A stretch of 64,000 nucleotides of DNA from Pseudomonas sp. RIT-PI-S (GCF_025642975.1 NZ_JANZKJ010000002.1:310001-374000); one strand, 5' to 3'; positions 18,131 to 28,892 are shown, counted from the stretch's first letter. Notes: generated by a model not told the origin, from the sequence alone. Translations and numbers: made by a program.

Positions 18131-19486
18131 ATGACTGTTCTCCCACGCCGCCTCGCCAGGTTGCTGGCAGGCTTGGCCTGCTACTCGCTGACCTCCATCT
18201 CGCTTGCCGCGCAACCCACCCATGAATACGTTCTGGCCAACGGGCTCAAGGTCGTTGTGCGCGAAGATCACCGCGCACCTGTGGTGGTATCGCAGCTTTG
18301 GTACAAAGTGGGCTCCACCTATGAGGGCCCCGGCCAGACCGGCCTGTCCCATGCACTCGAGCACATGATGTTCAAGGGCAGCAGCAAACTCGGCCCGGGC
18401 GAAGCCTCGCGCCTGCTGCGCGACCTGGGCGCCGAAGAAAATGCCTTCACCAGCGATGACTACACCGCCTTCTACCAGGTACTGGCGCGCGATCGGTTGC
18501 CAGTTGCGTTTGAAATGGAGGCCGATCGCATGGCTACCCTCGCCTTGCCGGAAGCCGAGTTCACCCGGGAAATCGAGGTCATCAAGGAAGAGCGCCGCCT
18601 GCGCACCGACGACAAACCCTCGCAAAAGGCATTCGAGCTGTTCAAGGCAGCGGCCTACCCTTCCAGTGGCTACCGCACGCCCACTATCGGCTGGATGGCC
18701 GACCTGCAACGCATGACTGTAGGCGACCTGCGGGACTGGTACCGCACCTGGTATGCACCTAACAATGCCACGCTGGTAGTGGTCGGGGACGTCGAGCCCG
18801 AGGCGGTGAAGGCGCTAGCTCAGCGCTTCTTCGGCGCCATCCCACAGCGTCCGGTACCCGCGGCCAAGCGTCCTCTGGAGCTGGCGGAGCCAGGCGAGCG
18901 ACGGCTGACGCTGCAGGTACGCACGCAACTGCCGAGCCTGTTGATGGCCTTCAACGTACCCAGTGCCGCCACTGCCAGTGACGCCCGCAGCATTCAGGCT
19001 TTGCGCCTGACCGTGGCCCTGCTCGATGGCGGCTACAGCGCGCGCATGGCATCGCGCCTGGAGCGCGGCTCGGAGGTCGTGTCCACCTCCTCCGCCAGCT
19101 ACGATGCGTTCGACCGGGGCGACAGCCTGTTCATCCTTTCCGCCACGCCCAATACCGAAAAGCACAAAACCCTCGCAGACACAGAAAAAGCGCTCTGGGG
19201 GCTGCTTGATGACCTCAAGCGCACGCCGCCCTCGGCCGAGGAACTCGACCGGGTGCGTGCCCAGTACGTGGCGGGCCTGGTGTATGACCGGGACTCGATC
19301 ACCGCCCAGGCTACCGCTATCGGCCAGCTCGAAACTGTGGGGCTGTCCTGGATGCTGCTCGACGGCGAAGTGGATGCCCTTAGCCAGGTAACACCTGAAG
19401 ACATCCGCCAGGCCGCACGTACCTGGTTCACCCCGAGCCGACTCACCGTTGCCCATATCCTTCCAGAGGCTTCGCCCCATGACTGA
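18131..19486 (+). CDS. Periplasmic M16 zinc peptidase (catalytic member)
   Basis: A 451-residue pitrilysin-family peptidase with an N-terminal signal (LLAGLACYSLTSISLAA). The inverted zinc motif is intact: LSHALEHMMFKG (H-x-x-E-H), with the third ligand expected in FTREIEVIKEERR. R-x(n)-Y residues of the substrate half occur in the C-terminal domain. It overlaps the next M16 gene by 8 bp. The pair probably forms a heterodimer in which this subunit supplies zinc; the substrate is unknown. Confidence 0.88.
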   Translation: MTVLPRRLARLLAGLACYSLTSISLAAQPTHEYVLANGLKVVVREDHRAPVVVSQLWYKVGSTYEGPGQTGLSHALEHMMFKGSSKLGPGEASRLLRDLGAEENAFTSDDYTAFYQVLARDRLPVAFEMEADRMATLALPEAEFTREIEVIKEERRLRTDDKPSQKAFELFKAAAYPSSGYRTPTIGWMADLQRMTVGDLRDWYRTWYAPNNATLVVVGDVEPEAVKALAQRFFGAIPQRPVPAAKRPLELAEPGERRLTLQVRTQLPSLLMAFNVPSAATASDARSIQALRLTVALLDGGYSARMASRLERGSEVVSTSSASYDAFDRGDSLFILSATPNTEKHKTLADTEKALWGLLDDLKRTPPSAEELDRVRAQYVAGLVYDRDSITAQATAIGQLETVGLSWMLLDGEVDALSQVTPEDIRQAARTWFTPSRLTVAHILPEASPHD

Positions 19487-20939
19487 GCACCGCCCGCTTG
19501 CAGGTTTGCTGCTGGCCTTGCTTGCCATCGCCAGCGGCCCAGCCCACGCAGCCGAACCTGCCCAAACACCTTCCCCGGCCACCAGCCGCCTGGAAACCCT
19601 CGCCAGCGCCGAGGCCGCGAGCCCTACTTACCGCCAACTGAATGTGCAGCGTTGGGTGACCAGCGGCGGCGCGCGAGTGCTGTTCGTGGAAGCGCATGAG
19701 CTGCCGATGTTCGACCTGAGGGTGACCTTCGCCGCCGGCAGCGCCCAGGACGGTAGCGCTCCCGGGCTGGCCCTGCTGACCAACGCCATGCTCAATGAGG
19801 GCGTACCCGGTAAGGACGTCGACGCCATCGCTCGTGGGTTCGAGGGGCTGGGCGCGGACTTCGGTAATGGTTCCTATCGGGACATGGCAGTGCTCAGCCT
19901 GCGTAGCCTCGTGGACGAGCGCATGCGCGAGCCGGCCCTGGCGCTGTTCAGCCAGGTGGCAGGCCAGCCGACATTCCCGGCAGCATCGGTCACGCGCATG
20001 AAGAACCAGCTCCTGGCCAGCTTTGAATATCAAAAGCAAAGCCCGGCACACCTGGCCAACCAGGCATTCATGGCCGGTCTCTATGGGGATCATCCCTATG
20101 CGCATGCCAGCGAGGGCGACGCCAAGTCCGTTCAGGCGATCACCGTGCAGCAGATGCGGGCTTTCCATAAACGAGCCTATGCGGCAGGTAACGCCGTCAT
20201 TGCACTGGTTGGTGACCTCGATCGCGCCCAGGCTGAAGCCATTGCCGAGCAGGTGTCCCATGCTTTGCCCACGGGCCCCGCGCTGCCCGCCGTGCAGCCG
20301 GCCAGGGTCAACCTGGCGACGACGACTCATATCGAGTTCCCATCGAAGCAGAGCCACCTGCTGCTTGGCCAATTGGGCATCGACCGCAACGATCCCGACT
20401 ACGCCGCGTTGTCCATGGGAAACCAGATTCTTGGGGGTGGCGGCTTTGGGACCCGCCTGATGACTGAAGTCCGTGAGCGTCGAGGCCTGGCTTACGGGAT
20501 CTCTTCCGGCTTCTCCCCGATGCAGGGGCGGGGCCCGTTCAGCATCAGCCTGCAAACCCGCGCACCCGTTAGCCAGGGCACCCTGGAACTGGTACGTCAG
20601 GTGCTTCGCGACTACCTGCGCGATGGCCCGACCGAAGCGGAACTTGCAGCAGCGAAGAAGGAACTTGCGGGAAGCTTCCCGTTGTCCAATGCCAGCAATG
20701 CGAGCATCGTTGGGCAACTGGCAAGCATGGGGTTCTACAACCTGCCGCCGTCCTATCTGGAGGATTTCATGGCGCAGTCCCAGCAGTTAACCGCCGCGCA
20801 GGTGAAGAGCGCTTTGAACCGGCACCTGGATGCCGACAAGATGCTCGTGGTCACCGTAGGGCCTACCGTGGCCCAGGACCCCTTGCCCCCTCCCACTGAC
20901 AACCCCACCGAGCCACCGCTCGGTACCCCGGAGCACTGA
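19479..20939 (+). CDS. Periplasmic M16 peptidase-like partner (zinc site lost)
   Basis: A 486-residue M16-fold protein with a signal peptide ending SGPAHAAEP. ATG 19479 is used because it yields the signal peptide and overlaps the first M16 gene. Where the catalytic member has HALEH, this one reads LALLTNAMLNEG, so no zinc site is present. The C-terminal half keeps the R/Y loop region FGTRLMTEVRERRGLAYGISSGF (in parts). This fits the known catalytic/non-catalytic M16 pairs. It overlaps rsmD by one base. Confidence 0.88.
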   Translation: MTEHRPLAGLLLALLAIASGPAHAAEPAQTPSPATSRLETLASAEAASPTYRQLNVQRWVTSGGARVLFVEAHELPMFDLRVTFAAGSAQDGSAPGLALLTNAMLNEGVPGKDVDAIARGFEGLGADFGNGSYRDMAVLSLRSLVDERMREPALALFSQVAGQPTFPAASVTRMKNQLLASFEYQKQSPAHLANQAFMAGLYGDHPYAHASEGDAKSVQAITVQQMRAFHKRAYAAGNAVIALVGDLDRAQAEAIAEQVSHALPTGPALPAVQPARVNLATTTHIEFPSKQSHLLLGQLGIDRNDPDYAALSMGNQILGGGGFGTRLMTEVRERRGLAYGISSGFSPMQGRGPFSISLQTRAPVSQGTLELVRQVLRDYLRDGPTEAELAAAKKELAGSFPLSNASNASIVGQLASMGFYNLPPSYLEDFMAQSQQLTAAQVKSALNRHLDADKMLVVTVGPTVAQDPLPPPTDNPTEPPLGTPEH

Positions 20940-21532
20940 TGGCTATTCAACCTGCCAAATCCGGCCCGCATGGTGGCCAAGGTCAATTGCGCATCATCGG
21001 CGGCCAATGGCGAAGCCGACGGGTCACCTTCCCAGACGGCCCAGGCTTGCGTCCCACTCCGGATCGGGTGCGAGAAACGCTGTTCAACTGGCTGGCCCCC
21101 TACGTGGCCGGGGCCCGGGTGCTGGACCCCTTCGCCGGCAGCGGCGCGCTCTACCTCGAAGCGTTGTCGCGGGGCGCGGCCATGGGCCTGGCGCTGGATA
21201 ACAACGCGATGGCCATCGCCAGCCTGCGCGACAACCTGGACCTGCTCAAGTGCCCAGTCGGCCAGCTGTTGCAGGGCGATGCCATTCGCTACCTGGAGAA
21301 CCAGCCGGCGCATCCCTTCGACCTCGTGTTTCTAGACCCCCCATTCCATCAAAACTTGCTCGAGCCGGTGTGTGACTTGCTCGACACCAAAGGGTGGCTG
21401 GCTGAGCAAGCCTGGATCTACACCGAAAGCGAAACCCCGCCGTCCGCCCTTGGCATGCCTGCCAGCTGGCGCCTGCATCGGGAAAAACAGGCAGGGCAGG
21501 TCTATTACGCACTTTGGGCCAAAGGCTATTGA
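20939..21532 (+). CDS. rsmD: 16S rRNA (guanine-966-N2)-methyltransferase
   Basis: Modifies G966 of 16S rRNA with SAM. The 197-residue protein shows LRIIGGQWRSRRVTFPD, RPTPDRVRETLFNWL, the SAM loop VLDPFAGSGALYLEALSRGA, and the N6/N4-type catalytic LVFLDPPFHQ. ATG 20939 shares a base with the preceding TGA. It probably belongs to the transcript of the M16 pair. Confidence 0.95.
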   Translation: MAIQPAKSGPHGGQGQLRIIGGQWRSRRVTFPDGPGLRPTPDRVRETLFNWLAPYVAGARVLDPFAGSGALYLEALSRGAAMGLALDNNAMAIASLRDNLDLLKCPVGQLLQGDAIRYLENQPAHPFDLVFLDPPFHQNLLEPVCDLLDTKGWLAEQAWIYTESETPPSALGMPASWRLHREKQAGQVYYALWAKGY

Positions 21533-21540
21533 ACCCTGCC

Positions 21541-22614
21541 ATGACCACGCCCGGCTTCCAGCCCGCTCGAGGCCTGCGTAACCCGCACCTGCAGACGCTA
21601 TGGGGGCCGCTGTGGCGAAAGCCCCTCGCGTTGGCCAGGACCCGCGAGCGGCTATGGTTGGCCGATGGTGACTTCATCGACATCGACTGGCACGGCCCGC
21701 ACCAGGCGCAAGCGCCGCTGGTGATTGTGCTGCACGGGCTGACCGGTTCCTCCCTATCGCCTTATGTACTGGGCATGCAACGCGCCTTGGCGGGCAAGGG
21801 GTGGGCCAGCGTGGCGTTGAACTGGCGCGGCTGCTCGGGTGAGCCGAATCTACTGCCGCGCAGTTACCATTCCGGCGCCAGCGAAGACCTTGCCGAGGTG
21901 ATCGAGCTGCTACGCGCACGCAGGCCCCTGGCACCGTTGTATGCAGTCGGTTACTCGCTGGGCGGCAATATCCTGCTCAAGTATTTGGGCGAAACCGGCG
22001 ATGCCTGCCCCTTGCAAGCCGGCGTCGCAGTATCCGTGCCCTTCCGTCTCGATCAGTGCGCCGACCGTATCAGCCTGGGCTTTTCGCGGATCTACCAAGC
22101 GCATTTCATGAAGGAAATGCTTGGTTACCTCAAGCACAAGCAGCAACGCTTCGAGCGGGAGGGCCATGGGCAACACTTGGCCGCACTGGCCGCGCTGGGG
22201 CCTTTGAAGGGTATCCGCACGTTCTGGGACTTCGATGGGCGAATCACCGCGCCACTGCATGGGTTCAACGATGCTCAGGACTACTACCGGCGCTCATCGA
22301 GCCGTTATTACCTCAAGCAGATAAAGCGGCCCTGCCTGATGATCCAGGCAGAAGACGACCCTTTCGTTTTCCCCCATAGCCTCCCGGAAGCCGATGAACT
22401 GGCCCCCGGTACGCTCTTCGAACGCCATGCCGGGGGCGGTCACGTGGGGTTCGTCGAGGGCAGCCTGCGCAACCCAGAGTACTACCTGGAGCGGCGCATC
22501 CCGCAATGGCTCAGCGGCCTTGAGGCACTAACACCGGCGGCAGTGGCTGCGCCAAGGCAGGACGGCCCGTTGACGGAGTCGGCCCAGTGGCCACCGGGCG
22601 TTGTGGGTCGGTGA
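21541..22614 (+). CDS. YheT-type alpha/beta hydrolase
   Basis: A 357-residue hydrolase of the YheT/ABHD family. ATG 21541 begins MTTPGFQPARGLRNPHLQTLWG, the family start. The oxyanion region is VIVLHGLTGSSLSPYV, the nucleophile elbow YAVGYSLGGNILLKYLGE (Ser in GYSLGG), and the catalytic His lies in AGGGHVGFVEG. Activity in bacteria is undefined (esterase or lipase-like). The coding end runs 104 bp into the opposite sulfurtransferase gene, and its last 30 or so residues after WLSGLEAL look non-conserved, suggesting a lost ancestral stop. Confidence 0.85.
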   Translation: MTTPGFQPARGLRNPHLQTLWGPLWRKPLALARTRERLWLADGDFIDIDWHGPHQAQAPLVIVLHGLTGSSLSPYVLGMQRALAGKGWASVALNWRGCSGEPNLLPRSYHSGASEDLAEVIELLRARRPLAPLYAVGYSLGGNILLKYLGETGDACPLQAGVAVSVPFRLDQCADRISLGFSRIYQAHFMKEMLGYLKHKQQRFEREGHGQHLAALAALGPLKGIRTFWDFDGRITAPLHGFNDAQDYYRRSSSRYYLKQIKRPCLMIQAEDDPFVFPHSLPEADELAPGTLFERHAGGGHVGFVEGSLRNPEYYLERRIPQWLSGLEALTPAAVAAPRQDGPLTESAQWPPGVVGR

Positions 22615-23434
22615 TCCACTCACTCCAGGAACCGGCATACAGCTTTGCCAGCGGAAGGCCTGCCAAGCACATCGCCAGCAGGTTGTGGCAAGCAGTGACC
22701 CCAGAACCGCAATACGCCACGACCTGCGTATCCGCCCCTGCGGTTGGCAGGTAGGGCGCAAAGCGCTCACGCAGCTGTTCGGGCGGCAGGAAGGTACCGT
22801 CCGGCTGAAGGTTCTTGGTGAAATCCAGGCAGTACGCCCCGGGGATGTGCCCGGCGACAGGGTCGATCGGTTCCGCGTCGCCGTTGAAGCGTGCCTGTGC
22901 CCGGGCGTCCAGCAGGGTAAGCCGGTCGTCACTCAGGTGCTCATGGATCTGGTGCGCGGTAACCGTCAAGTCGGCGTCCGGTTTGCCGCCAAAGTGCCCC
23001 CGTTCGCCCGGCGGCGGGTTGAGGCTCAACGGCAAGCGCGCCTCATGCCAGGCTTTGAGCCCACCATCGAGGATGTACACCCCGCTGCGCTTGCCCAACC
23101 AGACCAACAGCCACCAGGCCCGCGCCGCGTAAGCACCAGGGCCGTCGTCGTAAAGCACCACATCGGAGCCGGCGTTGATACCCCAGGTCTGCAGGCGATC
23201 GAGCAGATGCCCCGGGCTTGGCAATGGATGACGCCCGGTCACGCCCTTGACGACCTTTCCACTCAGATCACGCTCCAGGTCTGCAAGGCTCGCCCCTTCG
23301 ATATGCCCCTGGGCATAGCTGCGACGGCCATAATCCAGATCCTGCAGCGAGGCACGGCAATCCAGTATGACCAAGCCTGGCTCTTCGAGCCGCTGGTACA
23401 GTTGCGTGGGCGTGATCAGTTGGGCGATGGGCAT
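22511..23434 (-). CDS. sseA: Thiosulfate/3-mercaptopyruvate sulfurtransferase
   Basis: A tandem-rhodanese sulfurtransferase of 307 residues. The N-terminal inactive domain has VILDCRASLQD and YAQGHIEGA; the C-terminal catalytic domain has LLDARAQARF, HIPGAYCLDF and the persulfide loop AYCGSGVTACHN. CGSGVT is closer to mercaptopyruvate than to thiosulfate types. The tail after DPQRPVATG (about 24 residues) lies in the overlap with the YheT gene and is longer than usual. Confidence 0.9.
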   Translation of the reverse strand: MPIAQLITPTQLYQRLEEPGLVILDCRASLQDLDYGRRSYAQGHIEGASLADLERDLSGKVVKGVTGRHPLPSPGHLLDRLQTWGINAGSDVVLYDDGPGAYAARAWWLLVWLGKRSGVYILDGGLKAWHEARLPLSLNPPPGERGHFGGKPDADLTVTAHQIHEHLSDDRLTLLDARAQARFNGDAEPIDPVAGHIPGAYCLDFTKNLQPDGTFLPPEQLRERFAPYLPTAGADTQVVAYCGSGVTACHNLLAMCLAGLPLAKLYAGSWSEWITDPQRPVATGPTPSTGRPALAQPLPPVLVPQGR

Positions 23435-23471
23435 GTCAGGTTCCCCGGGAAATGGAGGATTGATCCGCAGG

Positions 23472-24167
23472 TCAGGCTGAAGTTCCGGAAACCGGCGCCA
23501 TGGCCCGGGGGCTTGTCTCGGCGCGGTCGCCCCCCTTGAATTCGGCCATCAATGCCGCCACCGCGGAACTCGCTTGTGGTGTGGCGAAGCCTTGCAGCAG
23601 GCTCAGCGCCTGCCAGGCTCCCCGGCGTACTGCGGCAGGCGTAATGGCGGGCGCCGGCAGCGTTGTATAGAGATAACGAACCCATGATGTGAGAATCAAC
23701 CAGGCGTTGATCGCCACGGCCTGCTGCGCTTGCGCGGTCATGTCGAGCATGCCGCACCCGCACAAGCCTTCGAGCAAGTTGCGCGCTTCTCGCAGGCAAT
23801 CGACGGAAAACGCCTGGTGATCGGCGGCAAGGGCCGGGTCGGCTTGTATCAGATGCTCCAAGTCGCGGTAGATGAAGCGATAGTCCCATATGGCGGTGAT
23901 CACGCCACCAACGCAATCGCGCAAGCGCTCTATCCCGGATGCGGCCCCTACAGGAGGCAGCAATACTTGACTGACGCTGCCTTGGTATCGGGCGAACAGC
24001 ACGGCAACGATCTGTTGCTTGTTAGCGAAATGATAGTAGAGATTGCCTGGCGAGATGTCGGCCGCGGCTGCGATATGGTTGGTCGAGATGCTGCGCTCGC
24101 CATGCTCGTTGAACAGCGCGAGGCTGATGCTTACGATGCGCTCGCGGGTTTTAGACGCCGCCTTCAC
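23472..24167 (-). CDS. TetR-family transcriptional regulator
   Basis: A 231-residue regulator with an N-terminal TetR helix-turn-helix: TRERIVSISLALFNEHGER, then ISTNHIAAAADISPGNLYYHFANKQQ (in parts). The C-terminal ligand domain is all-helical with two Cys (GLCGCGML). It is divergent from the stand-alone carrier protein, and the 236-bp gap contains a dyad suited to a TetR operator. In P. aeruginosa, by memory, the equivalent regulator sits by aldehyde dehydrogenase and oxidoreductase genes, absent here. Confidence 0.88.
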   Translation of the reverse strand: MKAASKTRERIVSISLALFNEHGERSISTNHIAAAADISPGNLYYHFANKQQIVAVLFARYQGSVSQVLLPPVGAASGIERLRDCVGGVITAIWDYRFIYRDLEHLIQADPALAADHQAFSVDCLREARNLLEGLCGCGMLDMTAQAQQAVAINAWLILTSWVRYLYTTLPAPAITPAAVRRGAWQALSLLQGFATPQASSAVAALMAEFKGGDRAETSPRAMAPVSGTSA

Positions 24168-24318
24168 TGTGCGCGCTCCTTGGCCTGTACGGGCCAGGCA
24201 TTGTCATTGTGTGCGCGATAGTGACACACAGCGCGCAGAATCGGCAGTTTGGCCCTAAAGACGCTGCAATAAGACGAGGCGTTTTTGCCAAGCAGCGCAT
24301 GGATGATTACGGATTTGC

Positions 24319-24347
24319 TTGACGTGGCGCTGTGCCACCACTAGCGT
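24319..24347 (+). promoter_or_regulatory. Candidate promoter and operator for the carrier-protein gene
   Basis: TTGACG (24319-24324) is spaced 17 bases from TAGCGT (24342-24347), a possible sigma-70 pair with a weak -10. Between them lies a dyad, GTGGC-GCTGT-GCCAC (24324-24338), placed where a bound repressor would block RNA polymerase. The adjacent divergent TetR gene is the obvious candidate regulator. This is inference from position. Confidence 0.35.
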
Positions 24348-24403
24348 TTATACACAGGGCGCTGACAGCCGTAAGCCGACGCCCTCACGCCAGTGAGGCT
24401 GTA

Positions 24404-25559
<1,156 letters not shown>

Positions 25560-25564
25560 ACCGT

Positions 25565-25906
25565 TCAGTTACGCCGGTTATAGCCGCTTTCGGTGCAGCC
25601 CAGGCAGCGCACGAAGGCCGCCTTGCCGGGATCTACCACCAGTGCCTTGCCGGCCGCCCCAACGTTACCCCCCAACGCGGTAAAGGGTAGCGACACCACG
25701 AACACACCAGCACCTATCACCGTGGCGGCAATCAGCAAAGGCCGCGCGACCAGCAGGTCGCCAATCATGGCGTAACCGGGCGGGGCCTGGACGTCATACA
25801 CCGGGTCGCCACTGCTGTTGGTCTGCGCCACTTCAAGATCGGCGGACAGGCACGGCAGCGCTACAACCAGGGCCAGGATGAACGCTAGGACACGGAACGG
25901 CTTCAT
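25565..25906 (-). CDS. Conserved small secreted or membrane protein, unknown
   Basis: ATG 25906 has an AGGA site at suitable spacing and gives 113 residues with a signal peptide ([19 protein letters not shown]). The mature part has a hydrophobic central segment ([24 protein letters not shown]) and ends with a two-Cys tail, [15 protein letters not shown] do not recognise a characterised family; such proteins are sometimes labelled multidrug transporters without support. It converges on the ferredoxin gene, 5 bp away. Confidence 0.7.
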   Translation of the reverse strand: MKPFRVLAFILALVVALPCLSADLEVAQTNSSGDPVYDVQAPPGYAMIGDLLVARPLLIAATVIGAGVFVVSLPFTALGGNVGAAGKALVVDPGKAAFVRCLGCTESGYNRRN

Positions 25907-25987
25907 GTGGCTTCCTTTTTCCCACCGGGAAAACGACTGCGAGGTCAATTGACTATATCAGCGCATGGCTGGATGTCAGGCGGCGAA

Positions 25988-26800
25988 TTATTTCTGACAT
26001 CCCGGGCAATATACGCTGGCCCGCTGCCCGAGGCGTGTTTCTCTTAGTATCTTCCCGCATACCTTGCAGTACTCGCCGCCTCGGCCATAAGCGAACAGTT
26101 CTTGCTGGAAGTATCCGGGTTGCCCATCGCCGCCGATGAAATCCCGTAGTGTCGTGCCGCCGCGCTCGATGGCATAAGCCAGGATGCGCTTGATTTCGAC
26201 CGCCAACCGGAGATAACGCCCCCGAGAAATGCCACCGGCGGGGCGGCGTGGGTCAATGCCGGCGGCAAACAGGGCTTCGGTGGCGTAGATGTTGCCAACG
26301 CCCACTACCACCGAGTTATCCATGATGAATGGCTTGACCGCTGCGCTACGGCCGCGCGACAGCGTGAACAGGCGGTCGCCGTCGAAAGCATCCGTCAACG
26401 GCTCAGGACCAAGACCGCTGAGCAGCTCGTGAGCGTGCGGATCATTGCTCCAGAGCATCGCGCCGAAACGCCTCGGGTCGGTATAGCGCAGCGCCAGGCC
26501 GCTCTCCAGTTCGATATCCACATGTTCATGCTTTAGTGGAGCTTGCCCGACAGGCACCAGCCGCAGGTTGCCGGACATCCCCAGGTGCGCGATAAGGGTG
26601 CCGACTTCAGCGTTGATCAGCAGGTATTTAGCCCGCCGCTCCACCGCAAGGATGCGCTGCCCGGACAACCGTGCGTCGAGATCGTCCGGTATCGGCCAGC
26701 GTAGCCGCCGATCTCGAACGATAACGCGGGAAACGCGCTGCCCTTCCAGGTGAGGCGCGATACCTCGGCGGGTGGTTTCAACTTCTGGCAGTTCAGGCAT
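25988..26800 (-). CDS. mutM: Formamidopyrimidine-DNA glycosylase
   Basis: Base-excision glycosylase/AP lyase for 8-oxoguanine and ring-opened purines. ATG 26800 gives 270 residues with [14 protein letters not shown], which leaves Pro2 as the catalytic N-terminus after Met removal; the frame upstream would bury it. The helix-two-turn-helix contains [13 protein letters not shown], and the zinc finger is [24 protein letters not shown] (C-x2-C...C-x2-C). It is divergent from rlmI. Confidence 0.96.
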   Translation of the reverse strand: MPELPEVETTRRGIAPHLEGQRVSRVIVRDRRLRWPIPDDLDARLSGQRILAVERRAKYLLINAEVGTLIAHLGMSGNLRLVPVGQAPLKHEHVDIELESGLALRYTDPRRFGAMLWSNDPHAHELLSGLGPEPLTDAFDGDRLFTLSRGRSAAVKPFIMDNSVVVGVGNIYATEALFAAGIDPRRPAGGISRGRYLRLAVEIKRILAYAIERGGTTLRDFIGGDGQPGYFQQELFAYGRGGEYCKVCGKILRETRLGQRASVYCPGCQK

Positions 26801-26961
26801 GCATTGGCTCGGTAGCGGCGTCCATTCGGACAATCGTTAATGGGTGCCGAAAGCGTATTCGCTCAGCGCCACATAATCGAGCCTTAGCGCCTGGGCTGGG
26901 TTCCCTCCATCGCCTGCGCCGCTGCATGTCGGCCACTCGGGCCTTGGGGCTCGCTCCCGGG

Positions 26962-26967
26962 TATAAT
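26962..26967 (+). promoter_or_regulatory. Consensus -10 box upstream of rlmI
   Basis: A perfect TATAAT lies 25 bases before the ATG of rlmI. No clear -35 is seen at 17 bp. GGAG at 26981-26984 supplies the ribosome site. The implied leader is only about 20 nt. Confidence 0.55.
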
Positions 26968-26992
26968 CGCGCTCTTTTCTCGGAGCGACCTG

Positions 26993-28189
26993 ATGTCCCT
27001 GCCCAGCCTTCGCCTTAAAGCCAACGCCGACCGCCGGTTGCGCGCCGGTCACCTATGGGTGTTCAGTAACGAGGTGGACGTTGCCGCGACACCACTGCAT
27101 GGCTTTCAGGCAGGCGACCAGGCCATACTCGAAGCCGCTGGTGGCAAGCCGCTGGGAGTGGTCGCGGTTAGCCCGAACAACTTGATTTGCGCGCGGCTGG
27201 TGTCACGCGATCCACGCCTGGCGCTGGACAAATCCTTACTGGTGCATCGGCTTAATGTCGCGCTTTCGCTACGCGAGCGGTTGTTCGACAAGCCGTTCTA
27301 TCGTTTGGTTTATGGCGACTCTGACCTACTCCCGGGCCTGGTGGTGGATCGTTTCGGCGACGTTGTGGTGGTGCAACTGGCTTCCGCCACGATGGAAGCG
27401 CACAAGGACGACGTGCTGGCGGCACTGATCCAGGTGCTCAAGCCTAGCGGCGTGTTGTTCAAGAACGATTCCTCGGCGCGGGATGCCGAGGGCTTGCAGC
27501 GCTATGTGGAAACGCCTTTTGGCGTGGTACCGGAATGGGTGGCCTTGGAAGAAAACGGCGTGAAGTTCGAGGCCCCGGTGATGCAAGGGCAGAAAACCGG
27601 TTGGTTCTATGACCACCGCATGAACCGCGCCCGCCTGGCGCCTTATGTAAAGGGCAAGCGTGTGCTGGACCTGTTCAGCTATATCGGTGGCTGGGGGGTG
27701 CAGGCCGGGGCGTTCGGCGCCAGTGAAGTGTTCTGCGTCGACGCCTCGGCCTTTGCGCTCGATGGGGTTGAGCGTAACGCTGCCCTTAACGGCTTCGCGG
27801 AAAAAGTCACCTGCATCGAAGGCGACGTATTTGAAGCCATGAAGGAGCTCAAGGCAGCTGAAGAGCGCTTCGACGTGATCATCGCCGACCCGCCTGCCTT
27901 CATCAAACGCAAGAAAGACCTGAAGAACGGCGAAGGGGCCTACCGCCGCTTGAATGAACAAGCCATGCGCCTGCTCGGCAAGGACGGCATCCTGGTCAGC
28001 GCGTCTTGCTCGATGCACCTGCCTGAAGACGACCTGCAAAACATCCTGCTCACCAGCGCCCGCCACCTGGACCGTAACCTCCAGCTACTCGAACGCGGCG
28101 GCCAGGGCCCGGACCACCCGGTACACCCAGCCATTCCAGAAACCCGTTACATCAAGAGCATTACTTGCCGGTTGTTGCCTAATAGCTAA
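26993..28189 (+). CDS. rlmI: 23S rRNA (cytosine-1962-C5)-methyltransferase
   Basis: A 398-residue SAM enzyme with an N-terminal PUA domain (LRLKANADRRLRAGHLWVFSNEVD, in parts), a central EEHEAD-like domain, and a Rossmann domain: VLDLFSYIGGWGVQAGAFGA, then IEGDVFEAM and IIADPPAFIKRKKD. VSASCSMHL near the end carries the Cys of the C5-methyltransferase type. It is the last chromosomal-type gene before the AT-rich segment. Confidence 0.94.
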   Translation: MSLPSLRLKANADRRLRAGHLWVFSNEVDVAATPLHGFQAGDQAILEAAGGKPLGVVAVSPNNLICARLVSRDPRLALDKSLLVHRLNVALSLRERLFDKPFYRLVYGDSDLLPGLVVDRFGDVVVVQLASATMEAHKDDVLAALIQVLKPSGVLFKNDSSARDAEGLQRYVETPFGVVPEWVALEENGVKFEAPVMQGQKTGWFYDHRMNRARLAPYVKGKRVLDLFSYIGGWGVQAGAFGASEVFCVDASAFALDGVERNAALNGFAEKVTCIEGDVFEAMKELKAAEERFDVIIADPPAFIKRKKDLKNGEGAYRRLNEQAMRLLGKDGILVSASCSMHLPEDDLQNILLTSARHLDRNLQLLERGGQGPDHPVHPAIPETRYIKSITCRLLPNS

Positions 28190-28193
28190 CGAA

Positions 28194-28229
28194 GGCTCCA
28201 TATTTCTCCAAATTGAGAGAAATGAAGCC
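28194..28229 (+). terminator. Hairpin just after rlmI
   Basis: GGCT and ATTTCTC pair with GAGAAAT and AGCC as two stacked stems with a small internal loop. It starts 5 bases after the rlmI stop. No T-run follows. It may end rlmI transcription or stabilise its 3' end. Confidence 0.4.
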
Positions 28230-28892
28230 GCCCCTCGCCTGCGCGGCGCCCCTTTGTGACGTGGACGACTTGTTATCCTGAGCACGTAGTGGCGCTGGCG
28301 CGGCGCCCTCTTCTGCCAGCTTTCATTCGCGAGCAAGCTCGGCTATCTACGGCACCTGTTTGACAATAACTTTACCCATGGAATCTCCATCTCGCCTCAC
28401 AGCCCGCCCACAGCTACCCTTAACGCCAATCGACTAAACCCTGTACGAAATCGTTTGGAACGAAGGTCAGGCGAGAAGGCAGACTGGGCCTGCATTCAGG
28501 TTTACTTGGCGTAAATAAGCATTCCGAACCGATTTTCAACGCAGCATCGTCGAGTACCAAAATATTTCAGTTCTAATCCGTGTGGATGACGCTTGGTAGC
28601 GATCGCTTGGGCTCCCGAGCGGCAAGAGCTTGATGAGTTACACCCTAGCGCGTTTAAGTTCCATCCCCTAATACGTAACATTCGGAAACTTAACCAACCA
28701 GCGCTGGACTATCCTTGCCTAGAAATTGCCATGCACTAGCCTCCATGCCGGCATGTCGACCAGCTAAAAAAATTAAAACTGGCCTAAATCCGTTCTGACG
28801 CGGTTTTCAAAGCAAACAGTAAAGTTTCCTACAGTATTTTCAGCCCTTCGCGCCCTACCAGACCCTTGATTATAAAATTCCTGCCATTACTC
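28230..28892. other. Non-coding AT-shifting stretch upstream of the accessory operon
   Basis: About 660 bp without an ORF that has a ribosome site. It opens chromosome-like, with CGAGC-AA-GCTCG (28330-28341) of the kind common in Pseudomonas intergenic repeats, and becomes visibly AT-richer after about 28,380. Other marks are a TTGACA at 28360-28365 with no matching -10, a perfect palindrome CATGCCGGCATG at 28744-28755, and TATAAA at 28871-28876, a possible -10 for the accessory operon about 59 bases before its first ATG. I see no recognisable gene remnant, but decayed sequence cannot be excluded by eye. Confidence 0.5.

Noticed and set aside
28360..28365. Perfect TTGACA as a -35 box
   Set aside because: No acceptable -10 lies 16-18 bases downstream, and no gene starts within 500 bases.
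28379..28438. 19-codon ORF upstream of the accessory operon
   Set aside because: No Shine-Dalgarno and chromosome-like composition; not a credible precursor.
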